24,963 nucleotides of DNA from an uncultured Agathobaculum sp. (GTDB taxonomy: Bacteria > Bacillota > Clostridia > Oscillospirales > Butyricicoccaceae): assembly GCA_944376955.1 (NCBI GenBank), contig CALWEB010000033.1:1-24963 (forward strand), read 5' to 3'. Below the pieces are notes generated by a model. That model made no database searches and was not told the origin of the DNA. It was given only the letters and a program-made list of their open reading frames with translations. Below are positions 7,631-14,852 of the stretch, in pieces. The translations under genes and the position numbers were made by a program. Positions within the stretch are counted from its first letter, which is position 1. The number at the start of each line of letters is the position of its first letter.

Positions 7631-8653
7631 TTAAAAATCAATCACAGCCATGACTTCGGAAACCTCCGGCTTCGTCGAAATCAGCCCCTCATCATACATC
7701 CAATCGATGTTTTCCTGCCAGCAGGTTTCGCTCTGGCTGAGGAACGGCGCGTCCGCTGTCTCCATCAGCGGCAACAACGTCTGGCAGGACTGCTTTTCCA
7801 CGTCCGGATCAAGCGGGAAGTTCGATTCGTCCTGATTATCCAGCAGCACCTGCAGGACCGTGTCCGTATCATTCTTGAAATCCTCAAAGCCCTTCTGGCA
7901 GGCACGCAGGAAACCCGCAAGTACGTCCGACTCCTTTTTGATCATCTCATCGTTCGCCAGGAAAATGCCTTCATAGTACTGCGGCACACCGTAGTCATCC
8001 GGGAAGAAGTAGTTGACCTCAAAGCCTTCCTTCTCCATCTGCGGCACTTCGTGGTTGACCAGACAGCCAATCGTCGCATCGACGTTGCCCGTCACCATCG
8101 AACTCATCAGGTCAAAGCCAACATCGACCATCTCTACGCTCGACGGGTCCTGGCCGCTCTCTTTCATAATGCTGTGGATGAGCGCTTCGGACAGTTCGGT
8201 ACCCGCATAGCCAACCGTTTTACCAACCAGATCGGCCGGCTCGGTGATATCTTTTTCTTTGAGCGATAGAACAATATTAAGTGGTGCCTGCACCACGGCA
8301 GCAATCGACTTGACCGGCACATCCTGTTCCACACGCGCCTGAATGACGTCCTGCTGATAATACAGGCCGATGTCTGCCTTGCCAGCAGCAACCATGCTCA
8401 TTGCATCATTGACGCCTGCGGGCGGCTGGATGTTAACCGTCAAGCCCTCCTCGGCAAAATAGCCAGCTTGCTCCGCCTGATACAGAAACGCGTGCAGCGC
8501 ATTCGGATACCAGTCGAGTACGACGGTCAGCTCACGCAGTTCGCCCTTTGCATCTCCTGTGTTTTCCGCGTTATTTCCGGCCGTCTGGTTGCCAGCGCAA
8601 CCGCTCAGCAGCAGCGCACCTGCCGCCAGTGCGGCAAAAATCCTCTTTTTCAT
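7631..8653 (-). CDS. thiY: ABC transporter substrate-binding lipoprotein for a thiamine pyrimidine precursor (ThiY-like)
   Basis: A 340-residue NMT1/THI5-like periplasmic-type binding protein, here a lipoprotein. The signal peptide runs to LLLSGC with lipid-attachment Cys19, followed by a low-complexity Asn/Gly/Ala linker. The mature domain begins LTVVLDWYPNALHAFLY, a hallmark of ThiY/HMP-precursor binders, and contains AAGKADIGLYY and GYAGTELSEALI. In Bacillus ThiY captures formylaminopyrimidine, a thiamine breakdown product that salvage enzymes convert to HMP. It is the last gene of the operon, 27 bp after the permease, with an AAAGGA site. The related RibY-type riboflavin binders belong to the same fold, but the TPP riboswitch and TenA in the operon favour a pyrimidine ligand. 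Confidence 0.88.
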   Translation of the reverse strand: MKKRIFAALAAGALLLSGCAGNQTAGNNAENTGDAKGELRELTVVLDWYPNALHAFLYQAEQAGYFAEEGLTVNIQPPAGVNDAMSMVAAGKADIGLYYQQDVIQARVEQDVPVKSIAAVVQAPLNIVLSLKEKDITEPADLVGKTVGYAGTELSEALIHSIMKESGQDPSSVEMVDVGFDLMSSMVTGNVDATIGCLVNHEVPQMEKEGFEVNYFFPDDYGVPQYYEGIFLANDEMIKKESDVLAGFLRACQKGFEDFKNDTDTVLQVLLDNQDESNFPLDPDVEKQSCQTLLPLMETADAPFLSQSETCWQENIDWMYDEGLISTKPEVSEVMAVIDF

Positions 8654-8680
8654 CTATATTCCGTTCCTTTCTGTTCTATT

Positions 8681-9430
8681 TTATAAACTGCCGCGCCAAG
8701 TGACGACTTTTTTCTCGATCCACGACACAATGGCAACCGCCACCATCGCTACCACGCTGAGCAGTACAATCGGCGCAAATACACCCGCGCCGTCCAGCTG
8801 GGTCATCATGCGTCGGCTGAAATAACCCAGTCCTGCCTGTGCGCCCAACCATTCCCCGATCGCCGCGCCGATGATGGACAGCGGAATCGCCATTTTAATG
8901 GCAGAGAAAAAATACGGCAGCGCAGCGGGCAGCTTGAGTTTGAGAAAGATCGCGCGTTTGCCTGCACCAAAGGTTTTGAGCATGTCGATCATATCTGTGC
9001 TGGCCGAGCGGAAACCATCAAACACGGTAATCGCAATCGGGAAAAACGTGATCAGCACGGTGACCAGCACCTTGCTCCAGATGGTGTAGCCGAACCACAG
9101 CACGAACAATGGCGCCAATGCAGTCGTCGGGATGGTCTGCGAAGCCACAATCAGCGGATAAAGCATCTTTTCTGCAACCGGGCTGGCATCCATCCACACC
9201 GCGAGCAACAGCCCCAGCACGATCGAAATGGCAAGGCCGATGCCGGTGCACAGCAGCGTCGCGGGCAGGTGCGCGGTTAGCAACGGGCCGCGCAGTTCCC
9301 ACATGCGCACCAAAATCTGCGTTGGGGACGGCAGGATATAAGCCGCATCCATGCCCATTGCGCCTGCTTGCCAGAGGACCAGCAGCACAAACAGGAACAG
9401 CAGCGCGGGCAGATTGACGTTTTTCCTCAT
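8681..9430 (-). CDS. thiX: ABC transporter permease for thiamine pyrimidine precursor (ThiX-like)
   Basis: A 249-residue BPD-type permease with about six membrane helices and the EAA-like coupling loop KTFGAGKRAIFLKLKLPAALP near residues 158-178. ILPSPTQIL after the first helix is typical of the SsuC/ThiX/TauC class. The start is the ATG at 9430, whose ATGA overlaps the TGA stop of the ATPase gene; GGGAGG lies 7 nt before it. An in-frame start at 9502 would lie inside the ATPase gene and lacks this site. It forms the membrane channel with ThiY and ThiZ. Confidence 0.88.
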   Translation of the reverse strand: MRKNVNLPALLFLFVLLVLWQAGAMGMDAAYILPSPTQILVRMWELRGPLLTAHLPATLLCTGIGLAISIVLGLLLAVWMDASPVAEKMLYPLIVASQTIPTTALAPLFVLWFGYTIWSKVLVTVLITFFPIAITVFDGFRSASTDMIDMLKTFGAGKRAIFLKLKLPAALPYFFSAIKMAIPLSIIGAAIGEWLGAQAGLGYFSRRMMTQLDGAGVFAPIVLLSVVAMVAVAIVSWIEKKVVTWRGSL

Positions 9431-10182
9431 GCCGACACCTCCCGCCGCAGCAAGTCGATCAGCTGTTCGCGCAGCGCAAGCATCTTCGGGTCGGTCAGAC
9501 ACGCACGCGTGCGCGGATAAGCCGCAGGCACTTCAAATGACACCAGACGGCGGATTGGCGTTTCTTCCACCACCAGCACACGACTGGACAGAAAAATAGC
9601 CTCTTCCACGTCATGCGTGATAAACAGTACGGTCTTATGGTCACTCTCCCACTGGTCGAGCAGCCACTCCTGCATATTGATGCGTGTGAGAAAATCCAGC
9701 GCAGAAAATGGCTCGTCCAGCAGCAGCAGGTCTGAACCAGTCAGCAGCGTGCGCGCAAAAGCTGCGCGCTGCCGCATACCGCCGGAAAGCTCATCCGGCC
9801 GCTTATCACCCCAGCCGGACAATCCAACGTGCGCGAGCGTCTCGTCTGCGCGCTGCACCATCTCCGCACGGCTGACACCGCCGCAGATCTCCATGGGCAG
9901 GCATAGGTTGTCCCGCACCGAACGCCACGGAAACAGCAAGTCGCGCTGTGGCATATAGCCACAATAGCCGCGCCGTCCGTCGATCTTTTCCCCTCCGACC
10001 AGAATCTCACCCGACTTCTTTGGCAACAGCTGGTTGGTCAGTCGAAAAATGGTCGACTTGCCGCAGCCAGACGGGCCGATGACCGATACGAACTCCCCCG
10101 GTGCAATATGAAACGACAGGCCGTCGATGATGTTGAAATCCTCGCTGTCATATTGGAATACGACGTTTTGAAACTCGAGCAT
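9427..10182 (-). CDS. thiZ: ABC transporter ATP-binding protein for thiamine pyrimidine precursor (ThiZ-like)
   Basis: A 251-residue ATPase of the nitrate/sulfonate/taurine-type subfamily. Walker A GPSGCGKS is at 36-43, the Q-loop Gln at 79, the signature LSGGM at 132-136, Walker B LLLLDEP at 152-158 and the switch His190 in THD, so all catalytic elements are intact. The start at 10182 is four nt after the tenA stop, with AAGG just before it; the earlier in-frame start at 10245 would run inside tenA. It powers ThiX/ThiY. The four-base overlap with the permease indicates coupled translation. Confidence 0.9.
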   Translation of the reverse strand: MLEFQNVVFQYDSEDFNIIDGLSFHIAPGEFVSVIGPSGCGKSTIFRLTNQLLPKKSGEILVGGEKIDGRRGYCGYMPQRDLLFPWRSVRDNLCLPMEICGGVSRAEMVQRADETLAHVGLSGWGDKRPDELSGGMRQRAAFARTLLTGSDLLLLDEPFSALDFLTRINMQEWLLDQWESDHKTVLFITHDVEEAIFLSSRVLVVEETPIRRLVSFEVPAAYPRTRACLTDPKMLALREQLIDLLRREVSA

Positions 10183-10186
10183 TGCC

Positions 10187-10858
10187 TTATATCGCCTCGT
10201 TCCACGCCATATCCCAAAACATCGCTTCATAACGCGAGCAATCAACGAAAATATCCGTCAGGCGCTGGAGCTGCGCTTCGGTGTAGTCCGCACTCAAGCG
10301 CTCCATCAGCGCGATCAGGCGCTGGTTTTCGAAAGCATAGTCCGCGCCGGCATAGCCGCGCACCCACTCGCCGTAAAAATCATGCTTTTCGGCGTCCGGA
10401 TAGTTTTGAACGATCCACTTTGCGATGTATTCATAGCTGATTGCGCAGGACAGCACAGCCGCCATGATCTCGGCCGGACCTTCCTCCGCCGCAACCGCAC
10501 GCATATAGGCGGTATAAGACTGGTTGCTCAACGAGGGCTTGACGGATTCCGCCTGCGCCTCGGTGATGCCAAGCCGCGCCATATAGCCGCGATGGATCTC
10601 CATTTCGCCGTTTAGAATGCTGGCCACATAGGACGCGAACAGGCGCATAACCTCGGGCTCGCGGGACTTAACCACACCCTGCGCGAATACCTTAGCGTAA
10701 TCGAACAGGTAAAGGTAATCCTGCAACAGATAGAAACGGAATTTGTTTACAGCAAGGCTGCCGTCTGCAATGCCCCGGACAAAGGGATGGGTCAGATAAC
10801 CCTTCCAGATCTCCCGGGACGCGTCAAGCAGTCTCTCGGTTGTTTGGTTGTTTTTCAA
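10187..10858 (-). CDS. tenA: TenA-family thiaminase II / aminopyrimidine aminohydrolase
   Basis: A 223-residue heme-oxygenase-fold protein. TenA hydrolyses aminomethylpyrimidine from degraded thiamine to HMP and can cleave thiamine. Landmarks match Bacillus TenA with a constant offset: Asp47 and Tyr50 in LLQDYLYL, the nucleophile Cys138 in LSCAISYEY, and Glu211 in YEAMFWDMAW near the end. The chosen start is a TTG at 10858 with GGGGG seven nt upstream; a GTG at 10909 is in frame but has no ribosome-binding site and would give an unusual N-terminal tail. With ThiXYZ and ThiD it forms a route from imported formylaminopyrimidine to HMP pyrophosphate. The deformylase step (YlmB in Bacillus) is not encoded here. 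Confidence 0.88.
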   Translation of the reverse strand: MKNNQTTERLLDASREIWKGYLTHPFVRGIADGSLAVNKFRFYLLQDYLYLFDYAKVFAQGVVKSREPEVMRLFASYVASILNGEMEIHRGYMARLGITEAQAESVKPSLSNQSYTAYMRAVAAEEGPAEIMAAVLSCAISYEYIAKWIVQNYPDAEKHDFYGEWVRGYAGADYAFENQRLIALMERLSADYTEAQLQRLTDIFVDCSRYEAMFWDMAWNEAI

Positions 10859-10885
10859 GGTGGTACCCCCAATGAATGACTTGGA

Positions 10886-10906
10886 CTGACGGCAGTTTGC
10901 CGGCAG
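10886..10906 (-). other. Small hairpin between thiM and tenA
   Basis: The 68-bp gap between thiM and tenA holds a stem of nine positions with one mismatch (CTGCCGGCA, loop AAC, TGCCGTCAG on the minus strand). No T-run follows, so it is not a terminator. It might affect mRNA stability or the use of the TTG start of tenA, but this is speculative. Confidence 0.3.
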
Positions 10907-10925
10907 CACTTGTTGTGATTTGTAC

Positions 10926-11753
10926 TTAAATCAGTTGAATTTGATGTACGTTTGCCAGATCATCGGCAGTCAGTACGCTGACCGCGTCGATCAGGCGTGT
11001 GCGAAAGGAAGCGGTGCCCTCCATCTCTTTACGCACACGTACCTGCGCTTGTTCTCCGCAATGATTCATCACCTCCGCCGCCGCAACAGCGGCCTCAAAT
11101 AATGTATTTGGATTCGCGCCGCAGTAAAGTGCAGTCAGCGACGTGAGCATACAGCCGGCACCGGTAATCCGGCCCATCAGCTCACTGCCGCCCCGTAGCA
11201 CTGCGGTACGTTGTCCATCGGTTATCAGGTCGATCACACCCGTCAGCATGACGACCGCGCCGGTCTGACGGCTGAACTGACGCAGCCACGCCGCAGATTC
11301 GGCAAGGTTTTGCTCGGTCACCCGGTCGAGCGCGTCCACTTCCACCCCTGCGGCGTTCTCCTGTCCCGCCGCGAGCGCACGAATCTCGGACGCGTTGCCG
11401 CGAATGACCGACACCAGCCCCTCGGCCAGCAACCGACCGCACATTTCGCTGCGCAGGCGGCTTGCCCCGGCGGCTACCGGATCGAGCACGACCGGATGCC
11501 CCAGCCGTTTGGATGCACGCGCCGCCAGCAGCATGGCCTCCTGCGCACGCAATGCACCCATGTTAAGGGCAAGCGCATCCGCGTGCATGGTGATCTCCTC
11601 GACCTCGCGCTCATCCTGCGCCATGATAGCCGTGCCACCCGCCGCCAGGATAATATTCGCACAATCGTTGATAGTCACGGTATTGGTGATCGAATGCACC
11701 ATCGGTCGAACCGATTGCGTGCGTGATATAATCTGTTTCAGGTGTTCTGTCAC
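10926..11753 (-). CDS. thiM: Hydroxyethylthiazole kinase
   Basis: A 275-residue ribokinase-fold enzyme that phosphorylates 4-methyl-5-hydroxyethylthiazole for thiamine synthesis. Family motifs are VHSITNTV at 19-26, LNMGAL at 63-68, VLDPVAAGAS at 89-98, IRGNASEI at 117-124 and the catalytic GAGC with Cys201. It begins with GTG at 11753; the GTGA overlaps the stop of the ThiW gene and GGGGG lies 7 nt before it. ThiW directly upstream probably brings in the thiazole. It ends in a 68-bp gap before tenA. Confidence 0.96.
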   Translation of the reverse strand: MTEHLKQIISRTQSVRPMVHSITNTVTINDCANIILAAGGTAIMAQDEREVEEITMHADALALNMGALRAQEAMLLAARASKRLGHPVVLDPVAAGASRLRSEMCGRLLAEGLVSVIRGNASEIRALAAGQENAAGVEVDALDRVTEQNLAESAAWLRQFSRQTGAVVMLTGVIDLITDGQRTAVLRGGSELMGRITGAGCMLTSLTALYCGANPNTLFEAAVAAAEVMNHCGEQAQVRVRKEMEGTASFRTRLIDAVSVLTADDLANVHQIQLI

Positions 11754-12259
11754 CGCAGTGCCCCCTCAAGCTGGCCAAAGACCTGCGTGCGCTTGAGCGC
11801 AGCCAGCACAAAGACCGAAATCGCGGCGCCAACCGCGGTCGAAACCAAAAAGGACGGCACAAAGGTGAACAGTGCTGCGGCCGAATTGTTCATCAGCACT
11901 GCTGCAATCGGATAGGACGCGATACCGCCCAGAATGCCCGTTCCGAACACCTCTCCGACATAGGCCACCGGCAGCTTAGGCCACAGCTTATAAAGCAGGC
12001 CGCATAGCAACGCACCGATCATCGAGCCGGGAAACGCGAGCAGGCTGCCCAGTCCCAGCAAATTGCGCAGCAGCGAAGCGGCAAACGCCATGCCGACCGC
12101 ATACCACGGGCCGAGTAGCACCGCGCCCAACACATTGACCATATGCTGCACGGGCGAGCACTTCGCGCCTAGCACCGGGATGGAAAACAGACTGCCGACT
12201 ACGGCCACTGCCACCAAAAGCCCCGCAATCGTCAGTTTACGAATGGATTTTGCCTTCAT
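11750..12259 (-). CDS. thiW: Thiazole-specific ECF transporter S component ThiW
   Basis: A 169-residue membrane protein with about five hydrophobic segments. It shows the ThiW features LLVAVAVVGSLFSIPVLGAKCSPVQHMVNVLGAVLLGP near the N-terminus and LLGLGSLLAFPGSMIGA at about 67-83. ThiW is predicted to be the substrate-capture subunit of an energy-coupling-factor transporter for hydroxyethylthiazole; the shared EcfA/EcfT module is not in the window. It starts at 12259, six bp after the thiD stop, with GGAGG inside the end of thiD, and overlaps thiM by four bases. Confidence 0.92.
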   Translation of the reverse strand: MKAKSIRKLTIAGLLVAVAVVGSLFSIPVLGAKCSPVQHMVNVLGAVLLGPWYAVGMAFAASLLRNLLGLGSLLAFPGSMIGALLCGLLYKLWPKLPVAYVGEVFGTGILGGIASYPIAAVLMNNSAAALFTFVPSFLVSTAVGAAISVFVLAALKRTQVFGQLEGALR

Positions 12260-12265
12260 AGATGT

Positions 12266-13057
12266 TCACTCCTCCGGGAAAATACGGCAAAAATGATTGA
12301 GCGGTCCACAGCCGTTGCCAAAACCGGGCGCATGGCGAATCGCATCGGTTACATAAGATTTGGCGCGTTCCACCGCTTCCGGGATGGAATATCCCAACGC
12401 TAAGTTTGACGCGATGGCAGACGATAGCGTGCAGCCCGTCCCATGTGTGTTGGTGGTGTCCAGCTGCGCGATCTCATAACGATGGAAGTTCTTTCCGTCA
12501 TACAGCACATCTACCGCACCTTCCATATTCTTGCCGCCCTTGACCAGCACGTTGCGGCAGCCCTTGGCATGGATGCGGCGCGCCGCCTCCTCCATATCCG
12601 AGGGCGCTTTGATCTGCATATCCGCGATGTACTGCGCCTCGGGGATATTGGGCGTCAAGATATCCGCAAACGGCAGCACATATTCGATCAGCGTGCCGAC
12701 CGACGCCGGGTCCATGAGCGCGTCGCCATTTTTGGCAAACATCACCGGGTCGATAACCACATGCTGCGGCTTGTACTGCGCGAGCTTTCCTGCAACCGCT
12801 TTCATGCACGCCGGCGACGACAGCATCCCTATTTTGACCGCATCCGGCACAATGTCCTCAAACACCGCATCAATCTGCTCCTCGATCATCTTGGGGCTGA
12901 TATCCTGAATGTCGATCACGCGCGCGGTGTTTTCTGCCACCACCGACACAATCACGCTCATCCCGAATACGCCGTGCGCTGCCATCGTTTTCAAATCCGC
13001 CTGTATCCCTGCGCCGCCCGAGCAGTCCGAGCCGGCAATGGTGAGTACTTTTTTCAT
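12266..13057 (-). CDS. thiD: Hydroxymethylpyrimidine/phosphomethylpyrimidine kinase
   Basis: A 263-residue ribokinase-fold kinase that makes HMP-phosphate and then HMP-pyrophosphate. It opens with LTIAGSDCSGGAGIQADLKT at 5-24 and carries NTHGTGCTLS near residue 210 with the active-site Cys. Residue 42 is Glu in VVAENT, whereas E. coli ThiD has Gln44 in VAQNT at this substrate-contact position. The start is the ATG at 13057 with AGGAGG about 8 nt upstream. It is the first gene of the operon, behind a TPP riboswitch. No thiE was found in the window, so joining of the two halves must be encoded elsewhere. Confidence 0.96.
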   Translation of the reverse strand: MKKVLTIAGSDCSGGAGIQADLKTMAAHGVFGMSVIVSVVAENTARVIDIQDISPKMIEEQIDAVFEDIVPDAVKIGMLSSPACMKAVAGKLAQYKPQHVVIDPVMFAKNGDALMDPASVGTLIEYVLPFADILTPNIPEAQYIADMQIKAPSDMEEAARRIHAKGCRNVLVKGGKNMEGAVDVLYDGKNFHRYEIAQLDTTNTHGTGCTLSSAIASNLALGYSIPEAVERAKSYVTDAIRHAPGFGNGCGPLNHFCRIFPEE

Positions 13058-13090
13058 TCCGCATTTCCTCCTGTCATTTTTGCACGAAGA

Positions 13091-13118
13091 AAAGGACATC
13101 CCGATCAGGATGTCCTTT
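13091..13118 (-). terminator. Riboswitch-controlled attenuator (intrinsic terminator)
   Basis: A perfect 11-bp hairpin (AAAGGACATCC, loop TGATCG, GGATGTCCTTT on the minus strand) continues into TTTTCTT. It lies between the TPP aptamer and thiD. The CATCCT in its first arm can pair with GGGATG in the 3' strand of aptamer helix P1 (13166-13171), giving a plausible antiterminator that TPP binding would prevent. The pairing is seen in the sequence; the switching is inferred from known Gram-positive TPP switches. Confidence 0.88.
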
Positions 13119-13163
13119 CGCGTCCGAAAATGCCCGCACCTATGTACGGTTCCAGCTTGTTCC

Positions 13164-13246
13164 AGCATCCCTACGTTGGCATTATCCAAATCAGGTAAGG
13201 TCGAGGTCGAAACCTCCTCTCAGCCTCCAATGGAAGCTCCCTTGCT
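13164..13246 (-). ncRNA. TPP riboswitch aptamer (THI element)
   Basis: On the minus strand the order GGGAGC, CTGAGA, ACCTGATTTGGATAATGCCA and CGTAGGGA reproduces the conserved core of the TPP aptamer. AGCA at the 5' end and TGCT at the 3' end close helix P1, and the optional arm around TTCCATTGGAG is short. It precedes thiD and should switch off the whole thi operon when thiamine pyrophosphate is abundant. Confidence 0.97.
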
Positions 13247-13254
13247 AATATATT

Positions 13255-13283
13255 AAATTAGCACTTGTTGGAACGTTTGTCAA
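13255..13283 (-). promoter_or_regulatory. Promoter of the thiamine salvage operon
   Basis: TTGACA (13283-13278) and TAATTT (13260-13255) with a 17-nt spacer lie directly before the riboswitch. The -35 box overlaps the TGA stop of the preceding CMD-cupin gene. An inverted repeat GCTAAT-N7-ATTAGC at 13244-13262 covers the -10 and may be structural or coincidental. Confidence 0.75.
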
Positions 13284-14047
13284 GAGCGCTGTCCGCACGC
13301 AGCAGCATACGCAGCATCGTCTACCGCTTCCAGCCATTCATTGCTGCCGTTTTCACCCGGCACCTCAACTGCCAGATGCGAGAACCAGCTGTCCGGCGCA
13401 GCGCCGTGCCAATGCTTGACGCCCACCGGAATATTGACTGTATCGCCCGGATGCAGTTCCACCGCAGGCTTGCCCCATTCCTGATAATAGCCCTTGCCAG
13501 CCACACAGACAAGGATCTGCCCACCGCCTTGATCCGCATGATGGATGTGCCAGTTATTCCGGCAGCCCGGCTCAAAGGTCACGTTGAAAATGCCGACCTG
13601 CTCAGTCGATACCGGCGCCAGATAGCTCTGCCCAACAAAATACTGTGCATAGGCATCATTCGGCTGACCAATCGGGAACACCATTTCGTTTTGGTGCGCG
13701 GTCTTGCCGTCTGCGTCCTGCGCTTCTTCCGTCCAGACCTCTTTTGCCATGCGGAATGCCGCCCACGCCTTTGGCCAACCCGCGTAAAACGCCGCGTGCG
13801 TCAAAATCTCCGCGATTTCAGTGCGGGTAATCCCGTTCTGTTTGGCTGTGGTCAAGTGATACTGAAACGAGGAATCCACCAGCCCCTGCGCCATCAGGCA
13901 AACTACCGTCACCAACGAGCGGTCGCGCAGGGAAAGCTTTTCTTCCCGGCTCCACACCTGTCCGAATAATACATCGTCATTGAGTTCTGCAAATTTGGGG
14001 GCAAAGGTTCCCAATGCCTCCCGTCCTGCTGTCTGTTTGACTGCCAT
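13280..14047 (-). CDS. Carboxymuconolactone decarboxylase-family / cupin fusion protein
   Basis: A 255-residue two-domain protein. Residues about 20-105 match the CMD/AhpD-like fold (RDRSLVTVVC at 41-50, His64, NGITRTEIAEIL at 71-82, YAGWPKAW); only one Cys is present at the position where AhpD has CxxC, so it is the decarboxylase-like rather than the peroxidase-like type. Residues about 150-228 are a cupin with probable metal ligands His167, His169 and His212/His214. Such fusions occur in many anaerobes beside oxidoreductases and LysR regulators; the reaction is not established. AGGAAAGGAAG precedes the ATG at 14047. It is the second gene of a LysR-linked operon, 21 bp after a broken flavodoxin-like gene. 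Confidence 0.88.
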   Translation of the reverse strand: MAVKQTAGREALGTFAPKFAELNDDVLFGQVWSREEKLSLRDRSLVTVVCLMAQGLVDSSFQYHLTTAKQNGITRTEIAEILTHAAFYAGWPKAWAAFRMAKEVWTEEAQDADGKTAHQNEMVFPIGQPNDAYAQYFVGQSYLAPVSTEQVGIFNVTFEPGCRNNWHIHHADQGGGQILVCVAGKGYYQEWGKPAVELHPGDTVNIPVGVKHWHGAAPDSWFSHLAVEVPGENGSNEWLEAVDDAAYAAACGQRS

Positions 14048-14068
14048 AGCTTTATGCTTCCTTTCCTG

Positions 14069-14607
14069 TCAAATTCTGCTGCCCATCTCAAACGCTGTTT
14101 GCAGCGCCGGATGGCCTTCGATTTCGCCTACATCTGTCACACCGCCGGCAAACACACTGCCCGCCAGACGTGCTTTTTCAAAGCAACTGATCCAACCCTG
14201 CAAGCCATGTACCGCGCCCTCCGGCGTTTCGGGATCGTCCTCGGCCGCTGCGGTCAGAAGGTAAATATCCCGGAAAGCGTAATCTGAGGGAAACAGCGGG
14301 TTGGCTCAATCCAGCATGGTTTTCATCTGGCCGCTCATCCCGTAATAAAAATGGGGGTGGCAAATACCAGCACATCCGCCGCGCCCATCTGCTGCGCGAT
14401 CGTATCTGCGTCATCATGAATCACACAGCGCATTGTTTGCTGGCAGGCCAGACATCCTCTGCAAAACGATATATTTTTTTCACATAGCCAGACTATCTTC
14501 ACCTGATGTCCTGCCTGCACTGCGCCTTCGGCAAATGCCGCAACAAGTCGGTTGGAATTTCCGTTCCGCCGCGGACTGGATGCCACAATCAAAACTCTTT
14601 TGCCCAT
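14069..14607 (-). pseudogene. Broken flavodoxin-fold NAD(P)H-dependent oxidoreductase
   Basis: The N-terminal part, read from the ATG at 14607 with a G-rich ribosome-binding site, gives MGKRVLIVASSPRRNGNSNR, a Cys-rich stretch with FCRGCLACQ, and VFATPIF, typical of iron-sulfur/FMN flavodoxin-like reductases. It ends early at a TGA at 14335. Restoring one T in the five-T run at 14347-14351 (minus strand) recovers FYYGMSGQMKTMLD. An in-frame TGA at 14306-14308 then stands where relatives have Arg (CGA to TGA), followed by ANPLFPSDYAFRDIYLLTAA and a normal C-terminus ending at 14069. The repaired protein would be about 179 residues, a usual length. Two separate lesions argue for a real pseudogene. 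Confidence 0.9.
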
Positions 14608-14722
14608 TTTCCATCCCCCCATCCCTTGCCTGCTTTTCCTGTGCGCCACGACTTTTTGTCGCATTCTTCCATCTAGTAGGTAGAATGGCGCTGCCTTTCA
14701 GACCAGGTTTTCCTTCCCTTTT

Positions 14723-14751
14723 ATTATAAAAAGAAAACAATCGAATAGCAA
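14723..14751 (-). promoter_or_regulatory. Promoter of the flavodoxin-pseudogene/CMD-cupin operon
   Basis: TTGCTA (14751-14746), a 17-nt spacer and a perfect TATAAT (14728-14723) on the minus strand. The weak -35 next to a consensus -10 suits an activator-dependent promoter; the LysR palindrome is centred about 66 bp before the predicted transcription start. Confidence 0.7.
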
Positions 14752-14774
14752 ATACTTATCTTTTTCTATATGTT

Positions 14775-14789
14775 ATGCTTGACAAGCAT
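14775..14789. promoter_or_regulatory. Probable LysR binding site (T-N11-A palindrome)
   Basis: ATGCTTG-A-CAAGCAT is a perfect 15-bp palindrome containing T-N11-A, the LysR box pattern. It overlaps the -35 of the LysR gene, so bound regulator could repress itself, and lies near -66 of the divergent promoter, the usual activation site. Confidence 0.7.
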
Positions 14790-14807
14790 GTATATTGCCA
14801 GTACACT
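14779..14807 (+). promoter_or_regulatory. Promoter of the LysR regulator gene
   Basis: TTGACA (14779-14784) and TACACT (14802-14807) are separated by 17 nt, 46 bp before the LysR start. The -35 is embedded in the LysR palindrome. Confidence 0.72.
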
Positions 14808-14852
14808 GTTGGCATCTACCCATCTACCCTTTCACAGAAAGCGAGGCAGGCC

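Noticed and set aside
10859..10909. Longer tenA start at the GTG at 10909
   Set aside because: No ribosome-binding site precedes it and the added 17 residues do not resemble TenA; the TTG at 10858 has a G-rich site at normal spacing.
14335..14607. Reading the short frame as a complete small flavodoxin
   Set aside because: It stops in the middle of the flavodoxin fold and the rest of the protein follows in another frame, so it is a broken gene rather than a small intact one.
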